Positions 1 to 6,987 of a stretch of 8,942 nucleotides of DNA are shown here, piece by piece. The position numbers and the translations under genes are program-made. The stretch is from NCBI GenBank assembly GCA_023383735.1, contig JAHDYN010000048.1, positions 1 through 8,942 of the forward strand. The letters are read 5' to 3'. The stretch's first letter is position 1; each line of letters opens with the position of its first letter. The DNA is from Gammaproteobacteria bacterium (GTDB lineage Bacteria > Pseudomonadota > Gammaproteobacteria > Steroidobacterales > GCA-2729495). The notes beneath the pieces were generated by a model. That model saw only the letters and a program-made list of their open reading frames with translations. It searched no databases and was not told the DNA's origin.

Positions 1-8
1 CAGATCAC

Positions 9-37
9 TGTTTTTGGACAGGGTCTGACAGGATAAT
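9..37 (+). promoter_or_regulatory. Possible weak promoter upstream of the DUF4124 gene
   Basis: GATAAT at 32-37 matches five of six bases of a sigma70 -10 box. The only -35 candidate at the right distance (TGTTTT, 9-14, 17-bp spacer) is poor; the better-looking TTGGAC at 14-19 is only 12 bp away. Two GACAGG copies (17-22 and 27-32) overlap it, exactly 10 bp apart. This is a guess from spacing and consensus only. The rest of 1-94 holds nothing else I can name. Confidence 0.2.
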
Positions 38-94
38 CCGCCTGGGATTGGTCCGTCACGGGCCAGGGCAGCCGATTCGGGACAGTGGGTGGAC

Positions 95-817
95 ATGCGG
101 GCTCGGGGCATTGCTTTCGTTGGCCAGGCAGCTGCACATTCGTGCAGCCCTCGCCCCGTGCGTCTGGCACCCCTGCTGATGTCCGGACTGCTGGTGCTGC
201 TTTCGGCACTGGCCATGCCGCCCGCCGAGGCAGCCAAGAAGAAAGCCTCGACCAACACGAATTCCACCAAGGTCTATCGCTGGGTCGACGCCGAGGGCAC
301 GGTTCACTACAGCGACCAGATTCCGCCGGAACAGGCGCCGGCTGATCGGCAGATCCTCAACCAGTACGGCGTACCGATCCGCGCCGAGCAGGGCGCGATG
401 TCGCAGGCCGAGCTCGACGCCGAGAAACGCGCTGCGGCCGAACGCGAGGCCGCACGCGCTGCGGCCGAGCGCGATGCCGTCCTGCTGAGCACCTACCTCT
501 CGGTTGAAGAGATCGAGGCGCTGCGCAACCGTCGCGTGGAACTCATGCAGGGACAGATCTCGCTCACCGAAAACTACCTGCTCAGCCTCGGCGAGAAGCT
601 GGAAAAACTGCAGAAGGAAGCTTCCGCCTTCAAACCCTACAACCAGGATCCCGAAGCCGAGCCGATCGATGCGGCACTGGCCCAGGAACTGTCAGACACC
701 CTCGACTCGATTTCGCTTTACGAGAAGACCCTGCTGGATACGCGCGTCCGGCAGCAACGCCTGGTCGGCGAGTTCGACGCGGCGATCGCCCGCTTCAAGG
801 AACTCAAGGGCCCCTGA
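95..817 (+). CDS. Exported DUF4124-domain protein with helical coiled-coil-like tail
   Basis: Function unknown. After a hydrophobic Leu/Ala-rich segment ending in an AEA-type signal-peptidase I site, the chain reads KVYRWVDAEGTVHYSDQIPP, the hallmark of the DUF4124 domain found at the N-terminus of many proteobacterial envelope proteins. A highly charged Ala/Glu/Arg stretch follows, then a long helical region with heptad-like leucines, so a periplasmic coiled coil is likely. The start is uncertain. ATG at 95 is used here (240 aa). GTG at 89 is in frame. GTG at 158 would give a more typical signal peptide (MRLAPLLMSGLLVLLSALAM). ATG at 179 is also possible. No strong ribosome binding site settles it. 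The gene converges on dut with only 18 nt between stop codons. DUF4124 assignment is fairly sure; a cellular role cannot be inferred. Confidence 0.8.
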   Translation: MRARGIAFVGQAAAHSCSPRPVRLAPLLMSGLLVLLSALAMPPAEAAKKKASTNTNSTKVYRWVDAEGTVHYSDQIPPEQAPADRQILNQYGVPIRAEQGAMSQAELDAEKRAAAEREAARAAAERDAVLLSTYLSVEEIEALRNRRVELMQGQISLTENYLLSLGEKLEKLQKEASAFKPYNQDPEAEPIDAALAQELSDTLDSISLYEKTLLDTRVRQQRLVGEFDAAIARFKELKGP

Positions 818-835
818 CGCGCAACGTCGGGCTGC

Positions 836-1288
836 TCAGCCCCGCCCCGTGTGCCCGAAGCCGCCCACACCGCGCGAGGATGCGCTGAACTCCTCCACCA
901 CCTCGAACTCCACCTGCACGACCGGCACGAAAATCATCTGCGCCAGCCGGGCGCCTGGTTCGATCTCGAAGGCCTCGCTGCTGCGGTTCCAGCAGGACAC
1001 CATGATCTGTCCCTGGTAGTCGGAATCGATGAGCCCCACCAGGTTGCCGAGCACGATGCCGTGCTTGTGGCCCAGTCCGGAGCGCGGCAGGATCACGGCC
1101 GCGAGTTTCGGATCGCCGATGTGTATCGCCATGCCGGTCGGCACCAGCACGGTCTGGCCGGGCGCCACGCGCAGGGGCGCCTCGACACAGGCGCGCAGGT
1201 CCACGCCGGCAGAACCGGCTGTTGCATGTTCGGGCAGGGGAAAATCGCGGCCCAGCCGCGGATCGAGTATGCGCAGTCTGATTTGCAT
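836..1288 (-). CDS. dut: Deoxyuridine 5'-triphosphate nucleotidohydrolase (dUTPase)
   Basis: Hydrolyses dUTP to dUMP and pyrophosphate in the cytoplasm, keeping uracil out of DNA and supplying dUMP for thymidylate synthesis. The 150-aa product matches the usual length of the trimeric family (E. coli about 151). All five motifs are visible: AGSAGVDLRA (about 24-33), PRSGLGHKHG (68-77), GLIDSDYQG (85-93, with the catalytic-type Asp at 90), GARLAQMIFVPV (112-123) and the glycine-rich C-terminal arm RGVGGFGHTG (139-148). ATG at 1288 is chosen because it gives the canonical MQIRLRILD start; the longer open frame upstream is just the antisense-free extension into coaBC. It begins 8 nt after the coaBC stop, so the two are very probably cotranscribed. 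The ribosome binding site is weak (TGAGA), which suggests some dependence on translation of coaBC. Confidence 0.97.
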   Translation of the reverse strand: MQIRLRILDPRLGRDFPLPEHATAGSAGVDLRACVEAPLRVAPGQTVLVPTGMAIHIGDPKLAAVILPRSGLGHKHGIVLGNLVGLIDSDYQGQIMVSCWNRSSEAFEIEPGARLAQMIFVPVVQVEFEVVEEFSASSRGVGGFGHTGRG

Positions 1289-1296
1289 GGAAAATC

Positions 1297-2556
1297 TCAG
1301 TTGCCGGCCGGGCGGCGCAAGGGCGTCACGCTGCCGGCCCGTGATGCAGCATGGCGGGCAGCGACGATGCGGATGATCCGCCGCGCCAGTTCGAGCTTGG
1401 ACATTCGCGACAGTTCTTCGCCGCCGTCGCGCCACAACACCATGGCGCTGTTGTCATCCTCATCGAAACCCAGCCGCGCACCGACGAGGTTGGCGACGAT
1501 CATGTCGAGGCCTTTGCCATCGAGCTTCTGCCGTGCGTACTCCTCGAGCCGCTCGGTCTCGGCGGCAAAGCCGACGGTGAACGGCGCCCCTGGCAGCGCC
1601 GCGATCGTCGCGAGCAGATCCCTGGACTTGCTCATCTCCAGCACCAGGCGATCGCTGCGTTTCTTGATCTTCTGCGGGGCCGCTTCAGGCCGGTAGTCGG
1701 AAATCGCCGCCGCACCGATGTAGATGTCGGTGCCCGCCACGCAGGCGAGCGCCGCCTCACACATCTGTTCGGCTGTTTCCACATCGATACGCCGCAGGTT
1801 GCGCGGTGCAGGCAGGTTTACCGGCCCGGCGATCAGCGTCACCTCCGCACCTGCATCGGCCGCTGCCTGCGCGACGGCAAAACCCATCTTTCCGGAGCTG
1901 CGATTGCTGATGAAGCGCACCGGATCGATGGGTTCGCGGGTCGGGCCGGCCGTGACCAGGACCTTGAGGCCGGCCAGCAGTCCGCTGACCGACGTTCTGG
2001 CCTCGTCCTGCGCCACGGCCCCAAGCCAGGCCTCGGCAAGTTCAGCCGGCTCCACCATCCGGCCGGGCCCGATATCACCACAGGCCTGGCTGCCGACCGC
2101 GGGGCCGATGCAACGCACGCCGCGCGACTCGAGGGTGGCCCGGTTGGCCTGGGTGGCCGGGTGACGCCACATGACCTGGTTCATGGCCGGTGCGATCAGG
2201 ATCGGTGCCTCGGTGGCGAGGCACAGGGTACCGAGCAGGTTGCCCGCGGCGCCGGCCGCGAGCTGCGACATGAAGTGCGCGGTTGCAGGTGCCACCAGCA
2301 CGTAATCGGCCCAGCGCGCGAGTTCTATATGTCCCATCGCCGCCTCGGCCTCGGCATCCCAGAGGTCGACGCGAACCGGATGACCGGAAACCGCCTGGAA
2401 CACCGTCGGCGTGATCAGGCGCGCGGCGCTCGCCGTCATCACGACCTGCACTTCGGCACCTGCATCCTGCAGGCGCCGCACGACATCCGGGCTCTTGTAG
2501 GCGGCGATGCCGCCGGTAACGCCGAGCAGAATCCGCTTTTTTCGTGACTGGCCCAA
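1297..2556 (-). CDS. coaBC: Bifunctional phosphopantothenoylcysteine decarboxylase / phosphopantothenate--cysteine ligase
   Basis: Makes 4'-phosphopantetheine for coenzyme A: the C-terminal CoaB half joins cysteine to 4'-phosphopantothenate using CTP, and the N-terminal flavoprotein CoaC half decarboxylates the product. CoaC features, numbered from a TTG start at 2556 (419 aa): GVTGGIAAYKS (12-22), active-site His76 in GHIELARWAD, PAMNQVMW (123-130), and Cys159 in GSQACGDIGPGRM. CoaB features: VTAGPTREPIDPVRFISNRSSGKMG (201-225, with Asn218) and KIKK near 297-300. The frame stays open to an ATG at 2688, but that would add 44 atypical residues and overlap the divergent radC start. The TTG start makes the E. 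coli landmarks (His75, Cys158) fall one residue later, as expected, so it is preferred. First gene of a coaBC-dut operon. Identity is certain; the start is probable. Confidence 0.95.
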   Translation of the reverse strand: MGQSRKKRILLGVTGGIAAYKSPDVVRRLQDAGAEVQVVMTASAARLITPTVFQAVSGHPVRVDLWDAEAEAAMGHIELARWADYVLVAPATAHFMSQLAAGAAGNLLGTLCLATEAPILIAPAMNQVMWRHPATQANRATLESRGVRCIGPAVGSQACGDIGPGRMVEPAELAEAWLGAVAQDEARTSVSGLLAGLKVLVTAGPTREPIDPVRFISNRSSGKMGFAVAQAAADAGAEVTLIAGPVNLPAPRNLRRIDVETAEQMCEAALACVAGTDIYIGAAAISDYRPEAAPQKIKKRSDRLVLEMSKSRDLLATIAALPGAPFTVGFAAETERLEEYARQKLDGKGLDMIVANLVGARLGFDEDDNSAMVLWRDGGEELSRMSKLELARRIIRIVAARHAASRAGSVTPLRRPAGN

Positions 2557-2686
2557 GGCGCCGCCTGACGCGGGAGAACAGGCGCAAAGATTACCGCAAA
2601 GCGAAAGCAGTCGCGGCGCTTTGTCCACGAGGCCGGCAGTTTTGCCGCTGGTTCCATCGGCTTGCGGAACGGAAAATGCTTTGCTC

Positions 2687-3367
2687 ATGCATCACTCGAT
2701 CAAAGACTGGCCGGCGCTGGAAAGGCCCCGCGAGCGCCTGGCCCACGCGGGGCCCGCCCATCTCTCGGATGCCGAACTGCTGGCCGTCATGCTGGGTCGC
2801 GGTACGGCAGGTGTCTCGGCACTCGACCTCGCCCGCCAGCTGCTCACGCAGTTCGGCGGCATGCGCGGCGTCCTCAACGCACGGCCCAGCGAGCTCGAGG
2901 CCCTGCGCGGCGTCGGCCCGGGCAAGTCGGCACTCCTGACCGCCGCCCGCGAGTGCTGTTGCCGCTACATGGGCGAAAAACTGGCCCCCGGCCGGGCCAT
3001 CGCCGCGCCGACCGACAGCCAGGACTTCCTGCTCGCCCGGCTGCGCGACCGCAGCTACGAGGTGTTCTGCTGCATATTCCTCGACAACCGCCACCGGGTG
3101 CTGGCCTTCGAGGAGCTGTTCCGCGGCACGATCGACAACACCACGGTCTACCCGCGCGAGGTGGTCCGGCAGGCCCTGCACCGCAACGCAGCCGCCGTGA
3201 TCCTCGCCCACAACCATCCCTCCGGCATCCCCGAGCCCAGCGATGCCGACCGGCTGATCACCCGCCGGGTACGCGATGCGCTGGAACTGATCGATGTGCG
3301 CCTCCTCGATCACCTCGTCATCGGCGACGGCAGCTGCGTGTCCCTGGCCAGCCGGGGCATGCTCTAG
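2687..3367 (+). CDS. radC: RadC family JAMM-domain protein
   Basis: A 226-aa protein of the RadC/YicR family (E. coli about 222 aa). Despite the name, a direct role in DNA repair is doubtful, and the biochemical activity is not established. The N-terminal part carries a helix-hairpin-helix-like segment LEALRGVGPGKSALL (70-84), suggesting DNA contact. The C-terminal domain has the metal-binding JAMM signature: Glu142/143 in FEELFRGT, then H175-x-H177, Ser185 and Asp188 in HNHPSGIPEPSDAD, so all metal ligands appear intact. ATG at 2687 gives the usual MHHSIKDWP-like start; an in-frame TTG at 2681 sits better behind a weak GGAAAA at 2671-2676. It is divergent from coaBC and precedes rpmB on the same strand, the arrangement remembered from E. 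coli. Confidence 0.95.
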   Translation: MHHSIKDWPALERPRERLAHAGPAHLSDAELLAVMLGRGTAGVSALDLARQLLTQFGGMRGVLNARPSELEALRGVGPGKSALLTAARECCCRYMGEKLAPGRAIAAPTDSQDFLLARLRDRSYEVFCCIFLDNRHRVLAFEELFRGTIDNTTVYPREVVRQALHRNAAAVILAHNHPSGIPEPSDADRLITRRVRDALELIDVRLLDHLVIGDGSCVSLASRGML

Positions 3368-3380
3368 ATGCGCCCTGCCC

Positions 3381-3410
3381 TTGCCACGGGACCGTCCGCG
3401 CTGGTATAAA
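3381..3410 (+). promoter_or_regulatory. Probable sigma70 promoter for rpmB-rpmG(-mutM)
   Basis: TTGCCA at 3381-3386 (five of six to the -35 consensus) is followed after 18 bp by TATAAA at 3405-3410 (five of six to the -10). It lies directly between the radC stop and rpmB, on the expected strand, and stands out in this GC-rich sequence. Transcription would start near 3416-3418, leaving a leader of about 52 nt. Seen in sequence; activity is inferred. Confidence 0.75.
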
Positions 3411-3420
3411 GCCACCCCTT

Positions 3421-3434
3421 CCGCCATACGGCGG
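3421..3434 (+). promoter_or_regulatory. Small hairpin in the rpmB leader
   Basis: CCGCC (3421-3425) and GGCGG (3430-3434) form a perfect five-pair GC stem around an ATAC loop, just inside the predicted transcript start. No U-run follows, so it is not an intrinsic terminator. It could stabilise the mRNA 5' end or take part in control of the ribosomal protein genes, but such short stems also occur by chance in GC-rich DNA. The rpmB ribosome binding site AGAGG (3458-3462) lies downstream, 6 nt before the ATG, and is not part of the stem. Confidence 0.35.
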
Positions 3435-3468
3435 CTCTACCAAGCCATTGACTTAACAGAGGTTTGCC

Positions 3469-3705
3469 ATGTCCCGCGTCTGTCAGGTAACCGGAAAACG
3501 CCCGGTTTACGGGAATACCGTGTCCCACGCCAACAACAAGAAGCGACGCCGGTTCCTGCCAAACCTGCACACCCATCGTTTCTGGCTGGAGAGCGAAAAG
3601 CGTTTCATCAGCCTGCGGGTATCGAACAACGGCCTGCGCACGATCGACAAGCTCGGCATTGAAACAGTTCTGGAGCAGATGCGCGCCAAGGGCGAGCAGG
3701 TCTGA
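3469..3705 (+). CDS. rpmB: 50S ribosomal protein L28
   Basis: Structural protein of the large ribosomal subunit. The 78-aa product has the usual proteobacterial length and the typical start MSRVCQVTGKRPVYGNTVSH, followed by the basic rRNA-binding segment NNKKRRRFLPNLHTHRFW and a C-terminal helix IDKLGIETVLEQMR. It is the zinc-independent type: only one cysteine and no CxxC pairs. The start is fixed by a good AGAGG ribosome binding site six bases upstream. It heads a ribosomal protein pair with rpmG, 12 nt downstream, driven by the promoter at 3381-3410. Confidence 0.98.
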   Translation: MSRVCQVTGKRPVYGNTVSHANNKKRRRFLPNLHTHRFWLESEKRFISLRVSNNGLRTIDKLGIETVLEQMRAKGEQV

Positions 3706-3717
3706 AGGTAAGCAGTC

Positions 3718-3885
3718 ATGGCCAAATCAATTCGCGACAAGATCAAACTGGTGTCCAGCGCGGATACCGGCCACTACTACACCACCACGAAGAACAAGCG
3801 CACGCATCCGGAAAAGCTGCAGACCAACAAGTACGATCCGGTCGTCCGCAAGCACGTGGCCTACAAAGAAGCCAAGATCAAGTAA
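3718..3885 (+). CDS. rpmG: 50S ribosomal protein L33
   Basis: A 55-aa ribosomal protein of the large subunit, the same length as E. coli L33. It starts MAKSIRDKIKLVSSADTGHY and continues with the family-typical YTTTKNKRTHPEKLQTNKYDPV and the basic end KHVAYKEAKIK, stopping at TAA 3883-3885. There are no cysteines, so this is the zinc-free form, matching the zinc-free L28 next to it. Its ATG lies 12 nt after the rpmB stop, with an AAGG-type ribosome binding site overlapping the end of rpmB, so the two are cotranscribed and probably translated in step. Confidence 0.98.
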   Translation: MAKSIRDKIKLVSSADTGHYYTTTKNKRTHPEKLQTNKYDPVVRKHVAYKEAKIK

Positions 3886-3916
3886 CGGCTGAAGTCGCTA
3901 CCCTGCGGGCAGTCCC

Positions 3917-4732
3917 ATGCCCGAATTACCCGAGGTAGAAACCACCCGGCGCGGCATCGCGCCCTGGCTCGAGGGGCAGCGCATCGCGCGCCTGATCACC
4001 CGGGTACCCGCATTGCGCTGGCCCATTCCCGCTGTCCTGCCCGAACGTCTTGCCGGCGCCGAAGTGCTGGCCGTGCAGCGACGCGCCAAGTACCTGCTCC
4101 TCTGCACCGACCGTGGCACTGCCCTCCTGCACCTGGGCATGTCCGGCAGCCTGCGCGTGCTGCACGATCCGCCACCACCCGGCCGGCATGATCACTTCGA
4201 CCTGGTCACCACTGCCGGTGCCGTGATCCGCTTCAATGACCCGCGTCGCTTCGGCGCCCTGCTCTGGACCGAAACCGATCCGGCAACTCACCCCCTGCTG
4301 GCCGCGCTCGGGCCGGAACCGCTCGGCACCGCATTCGATGCCGCCTGGCTGCGGGCACATTGCGCGGGCCGCAGGATCGCCATCAAGCCGCACATCATGA
4401 ATGCGCGAATCGTGGTCGGCGTGGGCAACATCTACGCCAGCGAAGCGCTGTTCCGCGCCGGAATCCACCCGGCCCGCGCCGCCGGTCGCCTGGCGGAAAC
4501 GCGCCTGGCGGGACTCGTTGCGGCAATCCGGGAGGTACTGGCAGAGGCAATCCGGGCCGGCGGCACGACGCTGCGCGATTTCCGGCAAGGCGACGGCACA
4601 CCGGGCTATTTCACGCAGGATCTGCGCGTTTATGACCGCGCCGGCCGGCCCTGCATGGTTTGCGCAACGCCGGTAAGACAGCAGGTGCTCGGCCAGCGTT
4701 CAAGCTATTACTGCCCGCGCTGCCAGCGCTGA
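3917..4732 (+). CDS. mutM: Formamidopyrimidine-DNA glycosylase (Fpg)
   Basis: Bifunctional base-excision repair enzyme that removes 8-oxoguanine and formamidopyrimidines from DNA and cleaves the abasic site by beta,delta-elimination. At 271 aa it has family length. The N-terminal catalytic block PELPEVETTRRG supplies the proline nucleophile (Pro2 before Met removal) and Glu3; Lys58 lies in RRAKYLL. The intercalating Met75 (MSGSLR) and Arg111-Phe112 (DPRRFG) are present, as is the VGVGNIYASEALF helix-two-turn-helix element (167-179). The C-terminal zinc finger is complete: Cys246, Cys249, Cys266 and Cys269, with the DNA-contacting Arg261. The gene follows rpmG by 31 nt with no visible terminator between, as in E. 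coli, so it likely shares the rpmB promoter. It ends 15 nt from the convergent ggt stop. Confidence 0.97.
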   Translation: MPELPEVETTRRGIAPWLEGQRIARLITRVPALRWPIPAVLPERLAGAEVLAVQRRAKYLLLCTDRGTALLHLGMSGSLRVLHDPPPPGRHDHFDLVTTAGAVIRFNDPRRFGALLWTETDPATHPLLAALGPEPLGTAFDAAWLRAHCAGRRIAIKPHIMNARIVVGVGNIYASEALFRAGIHPARAAGRLAETRLAGLVAAIREVLAEAIRAGGTTLRDFRQGDGTPGYFTQDLRVYDRAGRPCMVCATPVRQQVLGQRSSYYCPRCQR

Positions 4733-4747
4733 GGCACGGCCGCGCAA

Positions 4748-6457
4748 TCAATAGACGGTGACTTCGCCGCCACCGCGCGGATCGGAAGCCGCATCCACAC
4801 GACCGGTTTCGCGGTCCCAGGTGACGACCTGCATGTTGCCGAAACTGCGCGGACTCAGCTCAAGGCGGTGACCGCGCGCTTCCAGTCCGGCTTTTTCTTC
4901 GGCCGTGAACGCGCCTTCCTCGTAGCTCACCACGTCGGGATAGTACTGGTGGTGATAGCGCTTGAGGCTGGCCATCTGCCGCGCATCGGCGCCATCCACC
5001 CAGGCCAGTGTCGAGAGCAGCACCATGCTGATGATGCGGCTGCCGCCGGGCGTGCCGAGAATGGCCACGCCGCGCGGCGATTCGATGAAGGTCGGCGACA
5101 TGCTCGAGAGCATGCGCTTGCCCGGCGCAATGGCATTGGCATCGGCGCCGAGCAGTTCGAAGCTGTTCGGCGTGCCGGCCTTGATCGAAAAATCGTCCAT
5201 CTCGTTGTTCAGGATCACGCCGGTACCGGGCGGGATGAAGACCGCACCAAACCAGGTATTGATGCTGAGCGTACCGGCCACGCGATTGCCCTCGGCGTCG
5301 AGCACGGAAAAATGCGTGGTATTGGTGCCGCCGCTGGCCGCCGGCGCGATGCCCGGCAGCTCGTCGCTCGGCGTGGCACGGTCGAGCCGGATCGAAGTGC
5401 GCTGGCCATCGGCATACCAGGGGCTGAGCAGGCGTTCGATCGGCATCGAAACGAAGGCCGGATCACCGAGATACATGGCACGATCCCGGTAGGCGCGGCG
5501 CAGGGCCTCGATGGTCAGATGCTGGCGCTCGACCGGCTGCAGCCTGCCGAGATCCCAGCCACGCAGGATGTTCAGCGCATCACCCATGACCACGCCGCCC
5601 GACGATGGCGGCGGTGCCATGACCAGCGTTGCATCGCGATACTGCACGCGTATCGGCTCACGCTCGACCACCTTGTATGCGGCGAGGTCCTCGCGCGTCC
5701 AGATGCCCCCCGCCGCCTGCACGCCGGCCACCAGCCGGCGCGCCACGCTGCCGCGATAAAAACCGTCATGACCCTCCGCGGCGAGTCGCCGCAGCGTGCG
5801 GGCGAGGTCGGGGAAACGCAGCGTGGCACCCGCCTGGACCGGCTCCCCGCCCGGCATGTAGATGGCACTGAAGGCTGGTGAATTCCGCGCCGCCTCGGCC
5901 CTGAACTTGAGGCCCATGCCGATACCGCGGGAAATCACGATGCCCTGCTCGGCGTGGCGGATCGCCGGCGCGAGACTGGCAGCGAGCGGCAGGCGCCCGT
6001 AGCGCTTTGCCAGATGGGCAAGCGCCGCCGGTTGGCCCGGGATGCCGGCCGCGAGCGGGCCACTCACGCTGAGACCCGCCCGTGGTTTGCCCTGCGCATC
6101 CAGGTACATGTCGCGGGTGGCGGCTGCCGGTGCCACTTCGCGCCCATCGACGATCACCTGGCGTCCGCCATCCGCTTCGTGCAGCAGCCAGAATCCGCCG
6201 CCGCCCAGGCCCGAGGCATAAGGCTCGACCACCGCCAGTGTCGCGCTGATCGCCACGGCAGCATCGAAGGCGTTGCCACCTGCGGCGAGGATCTCCTCAC
6301 CGGCACGAGTGGCCAGCGGATGGGCCGTGGCGATGCCGGACCTGGCCGGTGCCGGCTGCGCGCCGGCAGGCAGCAGCCAGATCCAGACGCAGACCAGCAG
6401 CGCCAGTGACTTGTACTGCACGCGCCGCGCCCCGGCCCCACCCCGGCAACTGCTCAC
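4748..6457 (-). CDS. ggt: Gamma-glutamyltranspeptidase precursor
   Basis: N-terminal-nucleophile hydrolase that removes the gamma-glutamyl group from glutathione and related compounds, yielding Cys-Gly in the periplasm. A 569-aa precursor with an N-terminal hydrophobic stretch SLALLVCVWIWLLPAGAQ, a likely Sec signal peptide. Autocleavage should occur before Thr380 in GTN/TTHFS, giving two subunits. Expected substrate residues are visible: Arg106 (DGREVAP), Asn400, Asp422 in NNEMDDF, Ser451-Ser452 in SSMSPT and Gly471-Gly472 in TPGGSR. The E. coli glutamine of NNQMDDF is Glu419 here. A lid-loop-like segment (about 423-450) is retained. The start used is a GTG overlapping the coaD stop as GTGA; GTG at 6421 is an alternative that gives a tighter signal peptide. 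Last gene of the rsmD-coaD-ggt set. Confidence 0.94.
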   Translation of the reverse strand: MSSCRGGAGARRVQYKSLALLVCVWIWLLPAGAQPAPARSGIATAHPLATRAGEEILAAGGNAFDAAVAISATLAVVEPYASGLGGGGFWLLHEADGGRQVIVDGREVAPAAATRDMYLDAQGKPRAGLSVSGPLAAGIPGQPAALAHLAKRYGRLPLAASLAPAIRHAEQGIVISRGIGMGLKFRAEAARNSPAFSAIYMPGGEPVQAGATLRFPDLARTLRRLAAEGHDGFYRGSVARRLVAGVQAAGGIWTREDLAAYKVVEREPIRVQYRDATLVMAPPPSSGGVVMGDALNILRGWDLGRLQPVERQHLTIEALRRAYRDRAMYLGDPAFVSMPIERLLSPWYADGQRTSIRLDRATPSDELPGIAPAASGGTNTTHFSVLDAEGNRVAGTLSINTWFGAVFIPPGTGVILNNEMDDFSIKAGTPNSFELLGADANAIAPGKRMLSSMSPTFIESPRGVAILGTPGGSRIISMVLLSTLAWVDGADARQMASLKRYHHQYYPDVVSYEEGAFTAEEKAGLEARGHRLELSPRSFGNMQVVTWDRETGRVDAASDPRGGGEVTVY

Positions 6458-6948
6458 TGCTTTGCCAGCTCAGCGCGCTTGCGTGCCAGGGCTGCTGCGA
6501 CCACGTCCGGCACGAAAGGCCTGATGTCGCCGCCGAGCACGCCTATCTCGCGCACGAAGGTCGATGAAACGAAGGTGTATTCCTCGGCCGGGGTCAGGAA
6601 GACGCTCTCGATATCCGGCTGCAGGTGCCGGTTCATGGTCGCCAGCTGGAACTCGAACTCGAAATCCGACACCGCGCGCAGCCCGCGGATGATCACGCGC
6701 AGGCCGTGCTGCCGCACATAGTCGACAGTCAGACCGCTATAGCCATCCACCGTGATGTTGGGCGCATCGGCCAGCGCCACACGCGCCATGTCGATGCGTT
6801 CTTCGAGCGTGAACATCGGCGTCTTGTTGGGGCTTGCCGCAACGGCAACCACCACGCGATCGAAGAGCCGTGCCGCCCGGCGCACCAGGTTGAGATGGCC
6901 GTTGGTCACCGGATCGAAGGTTCCGGGATACATCGCGCCGACTGACAT
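6454..6948 (-). CDS. coaD: Phosphopantetheine adenylyltransferase
   Basis: Transfers AMP from ATP to 4'-phosphopantetheine, giving dephospho-CoA, the penultimate step of coenzyme A synthesis. The 164-aa length fits the hexameric bacterial family. The nucleotidyltransferase signature is PGTFDPVTNGH with His18; Lys42 lies in ASPNKTP; Arg88 in IIRGLRAVSDFEFEFQLA; and the ATP-binding SSTFVRE is at 128-134. The ATG at 6948 gives the typical short N-terminus. It lies 39 nt after the rsmD stop, with which it is commonly linked in gammaproteobacteria, and its TGA overlaps the ggt GTG. It acts on the product of CoaBC, encoded about 4 kb away on the same strand in another operon. Confidence 0.98.
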   Translation of the reverse strand: MSVGAMYPGTFDPVTNGHLNLVRRAARLFDRVVVAVAASPNKTPMFTLEERIDMARVALADAPNITVDGYSGLTVDYVRQHGLRVIIRGLRAVSDFEFEFQLATMNRHLQPDIESVFLTPAEEYTFVSSTFVREIGVLGGDIRPFVPDVVAAALARKRAELAKQ

Positions 6949-6987
6949 CGTCCTGTGCTCCTCTGGTCCGCGAAACGGGCCGGGTTG

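Noticed and set aside
851..1696. A 281-codon open frame on + covering dut and the end of coaBC
   Set aside because: Spans two well-supported genes on the opposite strand and has no family features.
1351..2547. A 398-codon open frame on + antisense to coaBC
   Set aside because: Composition is the Arg/His/Gly/Asp-rich pattern of a GC-rich antisense shadow, it matches no family I know, and coaBC on the other strand has all its motifs.
2557..2686. Promoters for coaBC and radC in the divergent spacer
   Set aside because: Promoters are expected here, but no -35/-10 pair with acceptable spacing and consensus could be found on either strand.
2591..3427. A 278-codon open frame on - antisense to radC
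   Set aside because: It runs across the radC promoter side and the rpmB promoter region, has no recognisable motif, and radC carries a complete JAMM signature.
3449..3454. TTGACT as a second -35 box upstream of rpmB
   Set aside because: A -10 at the proper distance would fall inside the rpmB coding sequence and nothing AT-rich is there.
4717..4729. GCGCT/AGCGC inverted repeat near the end of mutM as a terminator
   Set aside because: Lies inside the codons of the zinc finger, has a three-base loop and no T-run on either strand.
4868..5881. A 337-codon open frame on + antisense to ggt
   Set aside because: Same shadow composition, no recognisable domain, and ggt is intact with its catalytic threonine region across this span.
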